Below, piece after piece: positions 1-7,584 of a stretch of 64,000 nt of DNA. The translations under genes were made by a program, and so were the position numbers. Origin of the DNA: Achromobacter sp. MYb9 (GTDB lineage: Bacteria > Pseudomonadota > Gammaproteobacteria > Burkholderiales > Burkholderiaceae_B); contig NZ_PCOQ01000029.1 of NCBI RefSeq assembly GCF_002975275.1, forward strand, positions 1-64,000, read 5' to 3'. Numbering within the stretch: position 1 is the first letter of the stretch; each line of letters opens with the position of its first letter. The notes below the pieces were generated by a model. That model was not told the origin of the DNA, searched no databases, and saw nothing but the letters and a program-made list of their open reading frames with translations.

Positions 1-688
1 GCCTCGCGAAATAGACCACGCGGCCGTCGATGCAGGCATAGCGACGCAGTTCGGCCACCGGCGACGAAACGGGGATCCGCAGCGATTCCGCGGATTCCTG
101 GCCGGCTTCGATGACGTTCAGCACCTGGCGCGCTTCCGTGATGCGGGCGCCGTAGAACTGGTCCAGCACGGGCGCGACGGTGCTTTTCTGGATGCGGGCG
201 CGGTGCTTGCGGAACAGGCCGCTTTCCAGGAAAACCTCGCTATAGCAAAAGGGGCCCGCGTCGGTGGTGTGCACGCGCCGCAGGTACTGGAAGCTGCCGC
301 CGCGGTCCGCGCCGCAAGGCATGCCCAGCGTGTCCGGCAGGGGGGAATCGGCGCTGGATTCCACCAGCGACACGGTGCCCAGCTGATTGCTCAGTTCCAC
401 CGTTTCGGCCCAGGTCTTGGGGATCAGCAGGGTCGGGGTTTCAGGCAGTTCGGCATTGACGAACGTGCCCGACCCGCGCGACCGCCGGATCAGCCCGTCT
501 TGCTCCAGCAGGCCGAACGCCTGCCGGATGGTCGCCCGCGAAATGCCATAGGTTTCCATCAGCGATTCCAGCGGCGGGATCTGCTGGCCCGGCCGCCACG
601 TGCGGTTCTGGATGTGGCTGCGGAACAGCGCCGCCGCTTGCAGATAAAGCGGCTGGGGGCTGTGCGAGAAAAGCTTGCGGGCGGACAT
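1..688 (-). CDS. GntR/HutC-family transcriptional regulator (3' end cut by window edge)
   Basis: Reading the minus strand from the ATG at 688 gives about 229 residues with no stop before the edge. The N-terminus is a GntR winged helix-turn-helix (QPLYLQAAALFRSHI, then IPPLESLMETYGISRATIRQAF and the wing RRSRGSGTFV, about residues 12-80). The rest resembles the UTRA ligand-binding domain of the HutC subfamily (RRVHTTDAGPFCYSEVF, and near the cut the typical IDGRVVYFAR), so only some 15-20 residues are probably missing. It starts 2 bases after the stop of the CoA-ligase-like gene and is therefore the last gene of a three-gene minus-strand operon. Its likely target is the palindrome at 3392-3409; its effector is probably a metabolite of the same pathway (inference). 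Confidence 0.9.
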   Translation of the reverse strand, partial: MSARKLFSHSPQPLYLQAAALFRSHIQNRTWRPGQQIPPLESLMETYGISRATIRQAFGLLEQDGLIRRSRGSGTFVNAELPETPTLLIPKTWAETVELSNQLGTVSLVESSADSPLPDTLGMPCGADRGGSFQYLRRVHTTDAGPFCYSEVFLESGLFRKHRARIQKSTVAPVLDQFYGARITEARQVLNVIEAGQESAESLRIPVSSPVAELRRYACIDGRVVYFAR

Positions 689-690
689 GG

Positions 691-2307
691 TCAGGGGGCA
701 GGCGGCGGTGAAGAATCCGAGAGCATAGCCTCCGCCATGTCGCGCAGGCGGTGCTTCTGTATCTTTACCGAGTTGGCGCTTTCCACCGACGGGAACGCGT
801 CCAGGACGGTGAAGCCCGCAGGCGCCTTGAAGCCGGCCATGGCGGCTTTGCAGGCGGCCGTCCAGCCCTCGGGGTCGGCCGTGGCGCCTTCCTGCAGCAG
901 CACGAATGCGTAGGGCACGGTCTTGCCTTGGCGCATGGCGCCCACCACCTGGCAGGCGCGCACGCCGGGCAGGGTCTCGACCACCTGTTCGATTTCAACC
1001 GGGTTCACCAGGAAGCCGGACAGCCGCAGGGAATCGCCCATGCGCGTCTGGAACACGAACTGGCGTGGCGTCAGCGTATAGCCCAGGTCGCCGGTCTTGA
1101 AATAGCCGTCGTCCGTGACGGCGTTGCGAGTGGCCTCGGGGTTGTCCAGATAGCCTTGCATCAGGCTGGGCGACAGGATCTCGATTTCGCCGGACTCGCC
1201 GTGCGGCAGCACCTGCCCCGATTCGGGGTCGCGGGCGCGCACGCGGGCTTCGGGGTAGACCAGCGTGCCGCCGGGCTGGTGCCGCGCCGACACGTCGCCG
1301 TCGGCGGGGTCGCGCGGCTGGCCTGCCACCAGCGCGATCAGCTCGCTGGACCCGTACAGGCCTGTCAGCGGCACGTCGGCCTCGCGGGCCAGATCCAGCA
1401 TGTTGTCCAGCGCGGGCGTGAAGCTGGCGAAGCCGAACAGGCGCGCCGAGGCGAAGGCGCCCGGCGGCGCGGCCTGCATCATGCCCACCAGCGCCTCGTT
1501 GTTGGCGTAGGTGTGCGTGACGGCGTAGCGGGCCACGGCCTCGGCCGACTGTGCCGCGTTGAACACCGGCGCGCAGACGACGGGCACCCCTTGGGCCAGG
1601 CCGCCCACCAGTGTCGCAAAGCCGAATGCGCCGCAAAACGGCGCGCTGGCCAGCACGCAGCTGCCGTCGTCGTAGCCGAATGCCTGCGCCACCGCCGCGC
1701 CGTGGCGCAACAGGGTCTGCTGGTCATGCAGGACGAACTTTGGTTTGGAGGTGGTGCCCGACGTGGTGAAGCACAGCACGCCCGCGTTGCCGTGCGCGGC
1801 AGGCGCCGGGGCGGTCGTGGCCAGCACGTCCACGTAGCGGTGCGCCGGTTTGCCGGCGATGGTGGCGGGGGCAGGTTCATCCGCCTCGGTCAGCGCCACC
1901 ACGCCTTGCAGGCGCGTCAATTGGCCGGGGTCGACGCCATCAAGGATGCCTTGGAAATCGATGCCCTTGAATCCGGGCCAGAACACCAGCCAGTCTGCTT
2001 GTCCGCGGCCCAGGATGTCGGCCACTTCCAACGCCCGGAAACGCGTGTTGACGGCCAGCACCAGGGCGCCCAGGTGCGCGCAGGCCAGAAACGATTCCAC
2101 CCAGGCGGCGCCGTTGGGCAACCAGACCGCCACGCGGTGGCCGGGCTGCACGCCGATGCGGGCCAGCCCGGCCGCCAGTGCCCGGCTGCGCGCACGCAGT
2201 TGCGCGGCGCTGATCCGTTGGTCCTGGTCGATCAACAGGGTGGCGTCGGGGCGGCGCGCGGCCAGCCCGTCCAGATGGCCGGAGAATGTCGAGATCGGCA
2301 TGTTCAT
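691..2307 (-). CDS. AMP-dependent acyl/aryl-CoA synthetase-like enzyme (ANL superfamily)
   Basis: 538 residues, the usual length for adenylate-forming acyl- or benzoate-CoA ligases, which activate a carboxylate with ATP and transfer it to CoA. Visible motifs in order: the phosphate-binding loop TTSGTTSKPK (181-190), LYGSSE (about 317-322), GYFKTGDLGY (401-410), the hinge and C-domain start near D425 with RLSGFLVNPVEIE, and a C-terminal VKIQKHRLR in which K515 fits the adenylation lysine. There is no signal peptide, so it is cytosolic. It starts 3 bases after the cyclase-like gene and is followed at once by the GntR gene. The substrate cannot be told; neighbours (cyclase, TctC receptor, SDR) suggest catabolism of an aromatic or cyclic acid. 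A second ATG two codons downstream is an alternative start. Confidence 0.88.
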   Translation of the reverse strand: MNMPISTFSGHLDGLAARRPDATLLIDQDQRISAAQLRARSRALAAGLARIGVQPGHRVAVWLPNGAAWVESFLACAHLGALVLAVNTRFRALEVADILGRGQADWLVFWPGFKGIDFQGILDGVDPGQLTRLQGVVALTEADEPAPATIAGKPAHRYVDVLATTAPAPAAHGNAGVLCFTTSGTTSKPKFVLHDQQTLLRHGAAVAQAFGYDDGSCVLASAPFCGAFGFATLVGGLAQGVPVVCAPVFNAAQSAEAVARYAVTHTYANNEALVGMMQAAPPGAFASARLFGFASFTPALDNMLDLAREADVPLTGLYGSSELIALVAGQPRDPADGDVSARHQPGGTLVYPEARVRARDPESGQVLPHGESGEIEILSPSLMQGYLDNPEATRNAVTDDGYFKTGDLGYTLTPRQFVFQTRMGDSLRLSGFLVNPVEIEQVVETLPGVRACQVVGAMRQGKTVPYAFVLLQEGATADPEGWTAACKAAMAGFKAPAGFTVLDAFPSVESANSVKIQKHRLRDMAEAMLSDSSPPPAP

Positions 2308-2310
2308 GGC

Positions 2311-3351
2311 TTACACCGTGGCGATCGGCGTCACGGGGGAGCCCACGGCGCCGGGCATGCGCAAGGGCGGGGCGGTCAGCAGGAAGCGGTTGCGTCCCTG
2401 CGCATGCAGCCAATCGGCCAGGTCCTTCAAATACCAGAGTTCCGCCAGCGGCACGCCCAGCTTGAACAGGCAATGGTGATGCAGCGGCAGGATCGAATGG
2501 CCGGGGCCGGACGTGCGCGCCGGGTAGGATTCCACCGCATAGTTGTCCGCGCACAGGGCGGCCACGCCGCTGGCCGTGATCCAGGCCAGCAGGGCGGCGT
2601 CTGCGCCGTCCAGCACGGCGCCGGTCTGTTCAAGCGCGTGCGGGTCCGGCTGGCCATTCATGGCGACGAGGCTTTCGGCGAAACCCGTGCGCAGCACCAG
2701 CATGTCGCCAGGCTCGACGACTACGTTCTGGTCGCGCATCGCGGCCTGCAATTGCTCGTGGCCCACCAGCGTGCGGCCGGTGCCGAATGCCCGCGCCAGG
2801 TCTACCAGCACGCCGCGGCCCTGCATGCCCTTTTCAGCATAGCGGCTGACGCTGAGCTTGCGGGCGTACGAGCCGCCCGGCGGGCAGCAGGCATCACTGG
2901 AGGGGTCCGGGTCGGCGCCGCCGAATACGTCCACGCCGGCCGCGTAGCCGTTGTAGTAGACGCGGCGGGGCTCGCCGTCGCCCTGGATGTCGAACAGGGC
3001 GCCCACGTGGCACAGGCCGTCCCATTGCGTGGAGTACTGCATGGACAGGGTCACCTGGTCGTCCGACAGCACGTCGACGGCGTCGGGCTGCACCTGGGAC
3101 ATCGCAAAGTTCAGATAGGGCGTGCCTTCGCGGAACGTCGGCTTGAGCGTGGGCGCATGCCGGCGCGGATTCAGCACATTGCCCCCCGGCAGGTCCAGTG
3201 GAAGCGACAGGCAGAACACCTTGCCCGCGCGCACTTCGCGCACCGCCTGCAGCACCTTTTCTTCCGTCAGCAGGTTCAACCGGCCAAGTTCGTCATCCGG
3301 CCCGAAGTCGCCCCAGGTGGATCCTTCAGGGCGTTGCGTCCAGCGTTTCAT
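2311..3351 (-). CDS. cyclase-family (kynurenine-formamidase-like) hydrolase
   Basis: 346 residues, ATG start. It fits the cyclase family (PF04199), metal-dependent hydrolases that include kynurenine formamidase and isatin hydrolase. The classical HxGTHxDxPxH signature is replaced by STQWDGLCHVG at about residues 106-116, which is the form I associate with the longer 320-350-residue branch; D and H remain available as metal ligands. GDMLVLRTGF later in the chain is also typical. It is the first gene of the minus-strand operon reading away from the palindrome at 3392-3409, so it should be controlled by the GntR protein encoded two genes downstream. The reaction is probably hydrolysis of a lactam, amide or lactone; the substrate is unknown. 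Confidence 0.85.
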   Translation of the reverse strand: MKRWTQRPEGSTWGDFGPDDELGRLNLLTEEKVLQAVREVRAGKVFCLSLPLDLPGGNVLNPRRHAPTLKPTFREGTPYLNFAMSQVQPDAVDVLSDDQVTLSMQYSTQWDGLCHVGALFDIQGDGEPRRVYYNGYAAGVDVFGGADPDPSSDACCPPGGSYARKLSVSRYAEKGMQGRGVLVDLARAFGTGRTLVGHEQLQAAMRDQNVVVEPGDMLVLRTGFAESLVAMNGQPDPHALEQTGAVLDGADAALLAWITASGVAALCADNYAVESYPARTSGPGHSILPLHHHCLFKLGVPLAELWYLKDLADWLHAQGRNRFLLTAPPLRMPGAVGSPVTPIATV

Positions 3352-3391
3352 TTGCTTGTCTCCTATCCGTTTTCTGTGTTTTTATAACTAT

Positions 3392-3409
3392 AGTACGTAT
3401 TTACGTACT
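3392..3409. promoter_or_regulatory. perfect 8+8 palindrome, probable GntR operator
   Basis: AGTACGTA-TT-TACGTACT lies in the 122-bp divergent promoter between the cyclase-like gene and the TctC gene. A TATAGT/TATAA stretch just left of it could serve as a -10 for the minus-strand operon, so a protein bound here could block both directions. The symmetric GT...AC pattern fits GntR-family operators; the assignment to the regulator at 1-688 is inference. Confidence 0.7.
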
Positions 3410-3473
3410 TTGAGTATCCTCGAAAGCCTTAAGAAGAAATCCGCAATCAGCGGGTTCGATAGGAGACAAATCC

Positions 3474-4469
3474 ATGACGCAATCCGTGCATCCGCGCGCC
3501 GCGCGGCGCTGGCTGGCCGCTGCCGCCCTGGCCGCCGCGACGTTGCCCGCGGCCCATGCCGCCGGCTATCCCGACCATCCCGTCACCGTCGTCGTGCCGT
3601 ATCCGCCGGGCGGCGGCGCGGACATGTTTGGCCGCGCCATCGCCAATGCCTTGCAGCCCGGCCTGAAGCAGACCGTGCTGGTGGAAAACAAGCCGGGCGC
3701 GGGTGGCAACATCGGCATGGCCTACGTGGCCCGCGCCAAGGCGGACGGCTACACGCTGGGCCTGGGCACGATCGGCACGCAAACCATCAACCCGTTCCTC
3801 TACAGCAACATGCCGTTCGATCCCGAACGCGATCTGGTGCCGATCGCGCTGGTGTCCACGACGCCCAACGTGATCGCCGTCAGCGCCAAGTCGCCGTACA
3901 AGACGGTGGCTGACGTCATCAAGGCGGCCAAGCAATCGCCGGACAAGAAACTGACCTACGCGTCGCCGGGCATTGGCTCGTCGGTCCATCTGACGGGCGC
4001 GTATTTCGAGTCCATGGCGGGGGTGACGATGCTGCATGTGCCGTTCAAGGGCACGTCGGCATCCTTGCCGGCCGTGGCCGGCGGCCAGGTGGACCTGCTG
4101 TTCGATAACCTGCCGGGCGCGCTGGCGCAGATCAAGGACGGCGGTCTGGTGCGCGGCGTGGCGGTCACCTCCGGCCAGCGCGACCCTTCGGTGCCGAATC
4201 TGCCCACCGTCGCCGAATCCGGCCTGCCGGGTTTCGACGTCACGGCCTGGTTCGCCCTGTACGCCCCGCGCGATACGCCGGCGCCGGTGGTCAAGCAATT
4301 GATCGACGCGGCACGCAGCGGCTTGCAAAGTCCCGCCGTGGCGACCCAGTTCGCCACCATGGGCGCTAAACCCGGTACGCTTTTCGGCAGCGACCTGGCC
4401 GCCTTCGAACGCGACGAACGCAAGAAATGGGGCGGTCTCATCAAGGAAAAAGGAATCACCGCGCAATGA
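3474..4469 (+). CDS. Bug/TctC-family periplasmic solute-binding receptor
   Basis: 331 residues with a signal peptide (twin Arg at 11-12, alanine-rich core, cleavage after AHA at about 29). The mature start YPDHPVTVVVPYPPGGGAD is the hallmark of the tripartite-tricarboxylate receptor family, greatly expanded in Bordetella and Achromobacter; the GTGAGGN-like segment appears as PGAGGNIGM. Family members deliver carboxylates to TctAB permeases, which are not encoded nearby, so it may share a distant permease or act as an extracytoplasmic sensor. A good ribosome site (AGGAGA) precedes the ATG. It overlaps the SDR gene by ATGA. Ligand unknown; context suggests the acid handled by the divergent ligase/cyclase operon. 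Confidence 0.93.
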   Translation: MTQSVHPRAARRWLAAAALAAATLPAAHAAGYPDHPVTVVVPYPPGGGADMFGRAIANALQPGLKQTVLVENKPGAGGNIGMAYVARAKADGYTLGLGTIGTQTINPFLYSNMPFDPERDLVPIALVSTTPNVIAVSAKSPYKTVADVIKAAKQSPDKKLTYASPGIGSSVHLTGAYFESMAGVTMLHVPFKGTSASLPAVAGGQVDLLFDNLPGALAQIKDGGLVRGVAVTSGQRDPSVPNLPTVAESGLPGFDVTAWFALYAPRDTPAPVVKQLIDAARSGLQSPAVATQFATMGAKPGTLFGSDLAAFERDERKKWGGLIKEKGITAQ

Positions 4470-5188
4470 ACACCCCCATCGCACTGGTCACCGGCGGCAG
4501 CCGGGGCATCGGCCGCGCCATCGTGGCGCGGCTGCTTCAGGACGGCTATCAGGTCGTCAATTTCAGCCGCCGGCCGCCCGACGAGGCGCTGCCCGGCGAA
4601 ACGTTCCGTTCGGTCGACCTGGGCGATGCGGCCGCGACCCGCCAGGCGGCCCGCGAGCTGGCGGCCGAGCGGCCCGTGCTGCATCTGGTCAACAACGCCG
4701 GGATGATCCAGGTTGCCAACATTGATGAGGTGTCGGAAGAAGACCTGCTGCGCACCATGGCCTTGAACCTCACGGCGCCCGTGCTGCTGTTGCAGGCGTT
4801 GTTGCCCGGCATGCGTCAGGCAGGCTATGGCCGGGTGGTCAACATCGGCAGCCGTGCCGCGCTGGGCAAAGGCGGACGGACGGCCTACGGGGCGTCCAAG
4901 GCCGGGCTGGCCGGCATGACGCGCACCTGGGCGCTGGAGCTGGCGGCCGACGGGATCACCGTGAACACCGTGTCGCCGGGGCCGATCGCGACCGAACTGT
5001 TCAATCAGTCGAATCCGCCGGGCCAGCCCAAGACGCTGGCGCTGGAAGCGTCCATCCCCGTGGGCCGCGTCGGGCGGCCGGAAGAGGTGGCGCACGGCGT
5101 CGCCATGTTCCTGGACCCGCGCGCGGGCTTCATCACGGGGCAGTTGCTGTACGTGTGCGGCGGCATATCCGTGGGACTGGCCGGCTAA
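4466..5188 (+). CDS. short-chain dehydrogenase/reductase (SDR)
   Basis: 240 residues from the ATG that overlaps the stop of the TctC gene (ATGA), which indicates translational coupling. Motifs: nucleotide-binding TGGSRGIG (9-16), NNAG, a catalytic serine in the NIGSRAALGKGG stretch, YGASK for the Tyr/Lys pair, and the C-terminal SPGPIATELF segment. This is a classical NAD(P)-dependent SDR of the FabG-like type, cytosolic, probably oxidising or reducing a hydroxy/keto intermediate of the pathway encoded on both sides of the divergent promoter. Its exact substrate cannot be read from sequence. Its 3' end overlaps antisense with the tail of the small zinc-ribbon ORF. Confidence 0.9.
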   Translation: MNTPIALVTGGSRGIGRAIVARLLQDGYQVVNFSRRPPDEALPGETFRSVDLGDAAATRQAARELAAERPVLHLVNNAGMIQVANIDEVSEEDLLRTMALNLTAPVLLLQALLPGMRQAGYGRVVNIGSRAALGKGGRTAYGASKAGLAGMTRTWALELAADGITVNTVSPGPIATELFNQSNPPGQPKTLALEASIPVGRVGRPEEVAHGVAMFLDPRAGFITGQLLYVCGGISVGLAG

Positions 5189-5297
5189 AGGCCACCATCC
5201 AGCCGCAATGTCCGCATTCCGCGATCAAACTCATGCCCTGCGTGCGGGACGCCTGGGGATGGCCGCATTCCGGGCAAGGGGTGTCGGTGATCGGCAT
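5133..5297 (-). CDS. small zinc-ribbon-like protein, 54 aa
   Basis: A short ORF begins with ATG one base after the stop of the GlxA-type gene on the same strand. It encodes two CxxC knuckles, CPEC at residues 8-11 and CGHC at 28-31 followed by GW, which is the spacing of a single four-cysteine zinc ribbon. The knuckles fall exactly in the otherwise empty gap between the two larger genes; the last 18 residues run antisense through the end of the SDR gene and are arginine-rich and less convincing. No strong ribosome site is seen, so coupling to the preceding stop is likely. It could be a stand-alone metal-binding protein or a relic of a longer one. Function unknown. Confidence 0.55.
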   Translation of the reverse strand: MPITDTPCPECGHPQASRTQGMSLIAECGHCGWMVAFSRPVPRICRRTRTATAP

Positions 5298-5298
5298 G

Positions 5299-6216
5299 TC
5301 AGGCTCGCGTGTCCGGCCGGTCGTGGAACCGCCCTACATGGCGCTCGACCGCCTTGCGCGGCATTTTTCCGGCGCTTTGCAGCGCGCCGGCCCTTTCTTC
5401 GCGCAGGCGCCGCAGCACTTCGGTGGGGGTTACGCCGAAATGCGCCGCGAATTTACGCTGGAACGTGCGCCGCGACATATGGCAGGCATCCGCCATGTCG
5501 TCCACCGACCAGCGTGCCGACAGACGGGCTTCGATTTTTTCAACCAGATCGCGGAACGGCGCGGCCACGCGATCCTGCAGGCGCAGCGTCTGGCTGTATT
5601 GGCGCTGGTCGCCGTCGCGGCGCATGAAGACGACCAGCCGGCGCGCCACTTGCTGTGCCAGCGCCGCGCCGTGGTCGCGTTCGATCAGCGCCAAGGCCAG
5701 GTCGATGCCCGCGGTGACGCCCGCGGAGGTCCAGTACTTGCCGCTTTCGATGAAAATGCGGTCGTCCTGCACGCGCAGGGTGGGGTACCGCTGGCGCAGC
5801 CGGTCCGCCGAGCGCCAATGCGTGGTGACGGCCAGGCCGTGGAGCAGGTCTGCCGCGGCCAGGATGAACGCGCCGGTGCAGACGCTGCACGTGCGCGCCG
5901 CGCCAGCGTCGCGGCGGCGCAACCAGGCGCGCGTTTCCCCGTGGGCGCTGGCGCGGTCGACACCCGGGCCGCCCGGCACCAGCAGCATGTCGATCGGGGC
6001 GTCGCCATCGTCTTCGAAGGTGCCGTCCACCTGTATGCGCAACCCTTGCTCCCAGGTGCTGACGACGGGGGTGGCAGCGATGGTGTTCAACTGGTAGAGG
6101 GGCTTTCCCGCCTCTTCGTTGGCGGAACTGAATGCCTGCCAGGGGCCGGCCAGGTCCAGCGGCTGGAAGCCGTCGAACAGCATGAACAGCACGCGCCGTG
6201 GCGCGTTTTCCGGCAT
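5299..6216 (-). CDS. GlxA-type regulator: DJ-1/PfpI domain plus AraC-type HTH (C-terminus looks shortened)
   Basis: 305 residues from the ATG at 6216 (PENAPRRVLFMLFDGF). Residues about 8-175 form a DJ-1/PfpI domain with DMLLVPGGPG and the elbow CSVCTGAF; residues about 215-285 start an AraC domain with a clear first helix-turn-helix (WSVDDMADACHMSRRTFQRKF, then FGVTPTEVLRRLREERA). The second HTH expected next is not recognisable: after KAVERHVG the chain ends in RFHDRPDTRA. Family members are usually 315-330 residues, so roughly 20-40 C-terminal residues may be lost. It is divergent from a DJ-1/PfpI enzyme 66 bp away, a common regulator-target arrangement. An upstream in-frame extension would overlap that neighbour and is rejected. 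Confidence 0.85.
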   Translation of the reverse strand: MPENAPRRVLFMLFDGFQPLDLAGPWQAFSSANEEAGKPLYQLNTIAATPVVSTWEQGLRIQVDGTFEDDGDAPIDMLLVPGGPGVDRASAHGETRAWLRRRDAGAARTCSVCTGAFILAAADLLHGLAVTTHWRSADRLRQRYPTLRVQDDRIFIESGKYWTSAGVTAGIDLALALIERDHGAALAQQVARRLVVFMRRDGDQRQYSQTLRLQDRVAAPFRDLVEKIEARLSARWSVDDMADACHMSRRTFQRKFAAHFGVTPTEVLRRLREERAGALQSAGKMPRKAVERHVGRFHDRPDTRA

Positions 6217-6282
6217 TTGTGGCGCAACGGAGCGGGCGCGTCCGCCTATGCTGGGCACTGGCGTTCTTGAGGGAGCATCGTC

Positions 6283-6957
6283 ATGCATGTGAATTTTCTC
6301 TTGTTCGAAGGGCTGACCCAGCTGGATATGACCGGTCCCTATGAGGTTCTGGCGAATGCGCCGGGCTTCACCGTGGATTTTGTCGCAAAAACGCGCGATC
6401 CGGTGCGTTGCGACCGCGGATTGCAATTCGTGCCCACCCAGACACTGGCTTCCGCGCCGCCCTGCGATCTGCTTGTCGTGCCGGGCGGGCCGGGCACGGA
6501 TGATGCCATTGTCGACCCCGAGTGGGTGGCGTTCACGCGGCGGCAGGGCTTGGGCGCGCAGTATCTGTTCGGCATTTGCACGGGGTCGCTGCTGTTGGGC
6601 GCGGCGGGCCTCTTGCGCGGCAAGCGGGCGTCCAGCCATTGGCGGGCGCGCGAACTGCTCTCGTATTTTGGCGCCACGCCCAGCGAAGAACGCCTGTGCG
6701 TGGACGGCAACCTCTATACCGCGGGCGGCGTGACGTCGGGCATCGACATGGGGCTGAAAGTGGTGGCGGCGCTATGTGGCGACGACGTGGCCAAGCTGAT
6801 CCAGTTGCAGATCGAATACGACCCCAAGCCGCCGTTTCCCGGCGGCACGCCCAAAACGTCGGAGCCGGCCGTGGTCGAGCGCTACCTGGAGCGGTCGCAG
6901 GCGCGCTTCGAGCGGCGGCGGGCCGCGGTGGAGCAGGCCGCGGCGGCCATGCCGTAG
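6283..6957 (+). CDS. DJ-1/PfpI family protein, isonitrile-hydratase-like
   Basis: 224 residues, ATG preceded by GAGGGAGC. The chain is one DJ-1/PfpI domain: an N-terminal D15 in LTQLDMTGPYE, VVPGGPGTDD at 66-74, and the nucleophile elbow GICTGS with C99. The D15/C99/T100 set matches the residues used by isonitrile hydratase, which hydrates isonitriles to N-formamides, so that activity is the best guess; class I amidotransferase-like or chaperone roles are alternatives. SHWRARELL and YTAGGVTSGIDM are typical of this branch. It is cytosolic, transcribed divergently from the GlxA-type regulator, which probably controls it. Confidence 0.85.
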   Translation: MHVNFLLFEGLTQLDMTGPYEVLANAPGFTVDFVAKTRDPVRCDRGLQFVPTQTLASAPPCDLLVVPGGPGTDDAIVDPEWVAFTRRQGLGAQYLFGICTGSLLLGAAGLLRGKRASSHWRARELLSYFGATPSEERLCVDGNLYTAGGVTSGIDMGLKVVAALCGDDVAKLIQLQIEYDPKPPFPGGTPKTSEPAVVERYLERSQARFERRRAAVEQAAAAMP

Positions 6958-6968
6958 GCCGCGCCGCG

Positions 6969-7451
6969 CTACTTGCCCAGGTGATCCAGCGGCAGCGGGC
7001 TTTGGGGCTTGACGGTCTGGATGGCGAAATTGCTGCGGATGTCCTTCACGCCAGGCAGCTTCAGAAGCGTGCCCAACAGAAAGCGTTCGTAGCCGCGCAG
7101 GTCCGGCACCACGACTTGCAACAGGAAGTCGGACTCGCCGGACACCAGATGCGCGGCGATCACTTCCGGCAGCGCGCTGACCTCCTTGCGAAACTGTTCG
7201 GCGTCGCGTTCGTGGTGCCGTTCCACCTTGACGCCGACGAACACGGTCAGGCCCAGACCGACTTCGTCCGGCGCCAGCCGGGCTTCGTAGCCCTGGATCA
7301 CGCCGGCTTCTTCCAGCATGCGCACGCGGCGCAGGCACGGCGAGGGCGACAGGCCGATCTGTTCGGCAAGCTCGACATTGGTCAGGCGGCCGTTCTGCTG
7401 CAATGCCTCGAGAATGCGCCTGTCATAGGCGTCCAGCACGTGTTTTGGCAT
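6969..7451 (-). CDS. Lrp/AsnC-family transcriptional regulator
   Basis: 160 residues from the ATG at 7451, the standard Lrp length. An N-terminal HTH (LDAYDRRILEALQQNGRLTNVELAEQIGLSPSPCLRRVRMLEEAGVI) is followed by the RAM ligand-binding domain with GESDFLLQVVVPDL. The upstream in-frame extension would run through the promoter region and has no HTH, so it is excluded. Divergent from a LysE-type exporter with a 9-bp-arm dyad between them: the classical set-up in which an Lrp-like protein senses an amino acid and induces its export. The cognate amino acid cannot be told. Confidence 0.93.
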   Translation of the reverse strand: MPKHVLDAYDRRILEALQQNGRLTNVELAEQIGLSPSPCLRRVRMLEEAGVIQGYEARLAPDEVGLGLTVFVGVKVERHHERDAEQFRKEVSALPEVIAAHLVSGESDFLLQVVVPDLRGYERFLLGTLLKLPGVKDIRSNFAIQTVKPQSPLPLDHLGK

Positions 7452-7485
7452 GGATTCGGAAAAATGAGTGGTGTGTAAGTTGAAT

Positions 7486-7513
7486 ATGCCAATCATGGTA
7501 GCGGGATTGGCAT
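7486..7513. promoter_or_regulatory. inverted repeat between lrp-like and lysE-like genes
   Basis: ATGCCAATC and GATTGGCAT form perfect 9-bp arms separated by 10 bases. The centre-to-centre spacing is about two helical turns, as expected for a dimeric regulator. It is the only strong symmetry in the 133-bp divergent promoter and is the probable site of the Lrp-like protein. Confidence 0.65.
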
Positions 7514-7584
7514 GAATCGCAAGCACATGCCAGCCCGATTTTCCTAGAATGATCGCCTTGACGAGCATGCGTGGGAGCGCGGTG

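Noticed and set aside
751-3387. An 878-codon open frame on the plus strand opposite the ligase and cyclase genes
   Set aside because: It is His/Gln/Arg-rich antisense shadow of high-GC genes; the minus-strand frames carry clear enzyme motifs.
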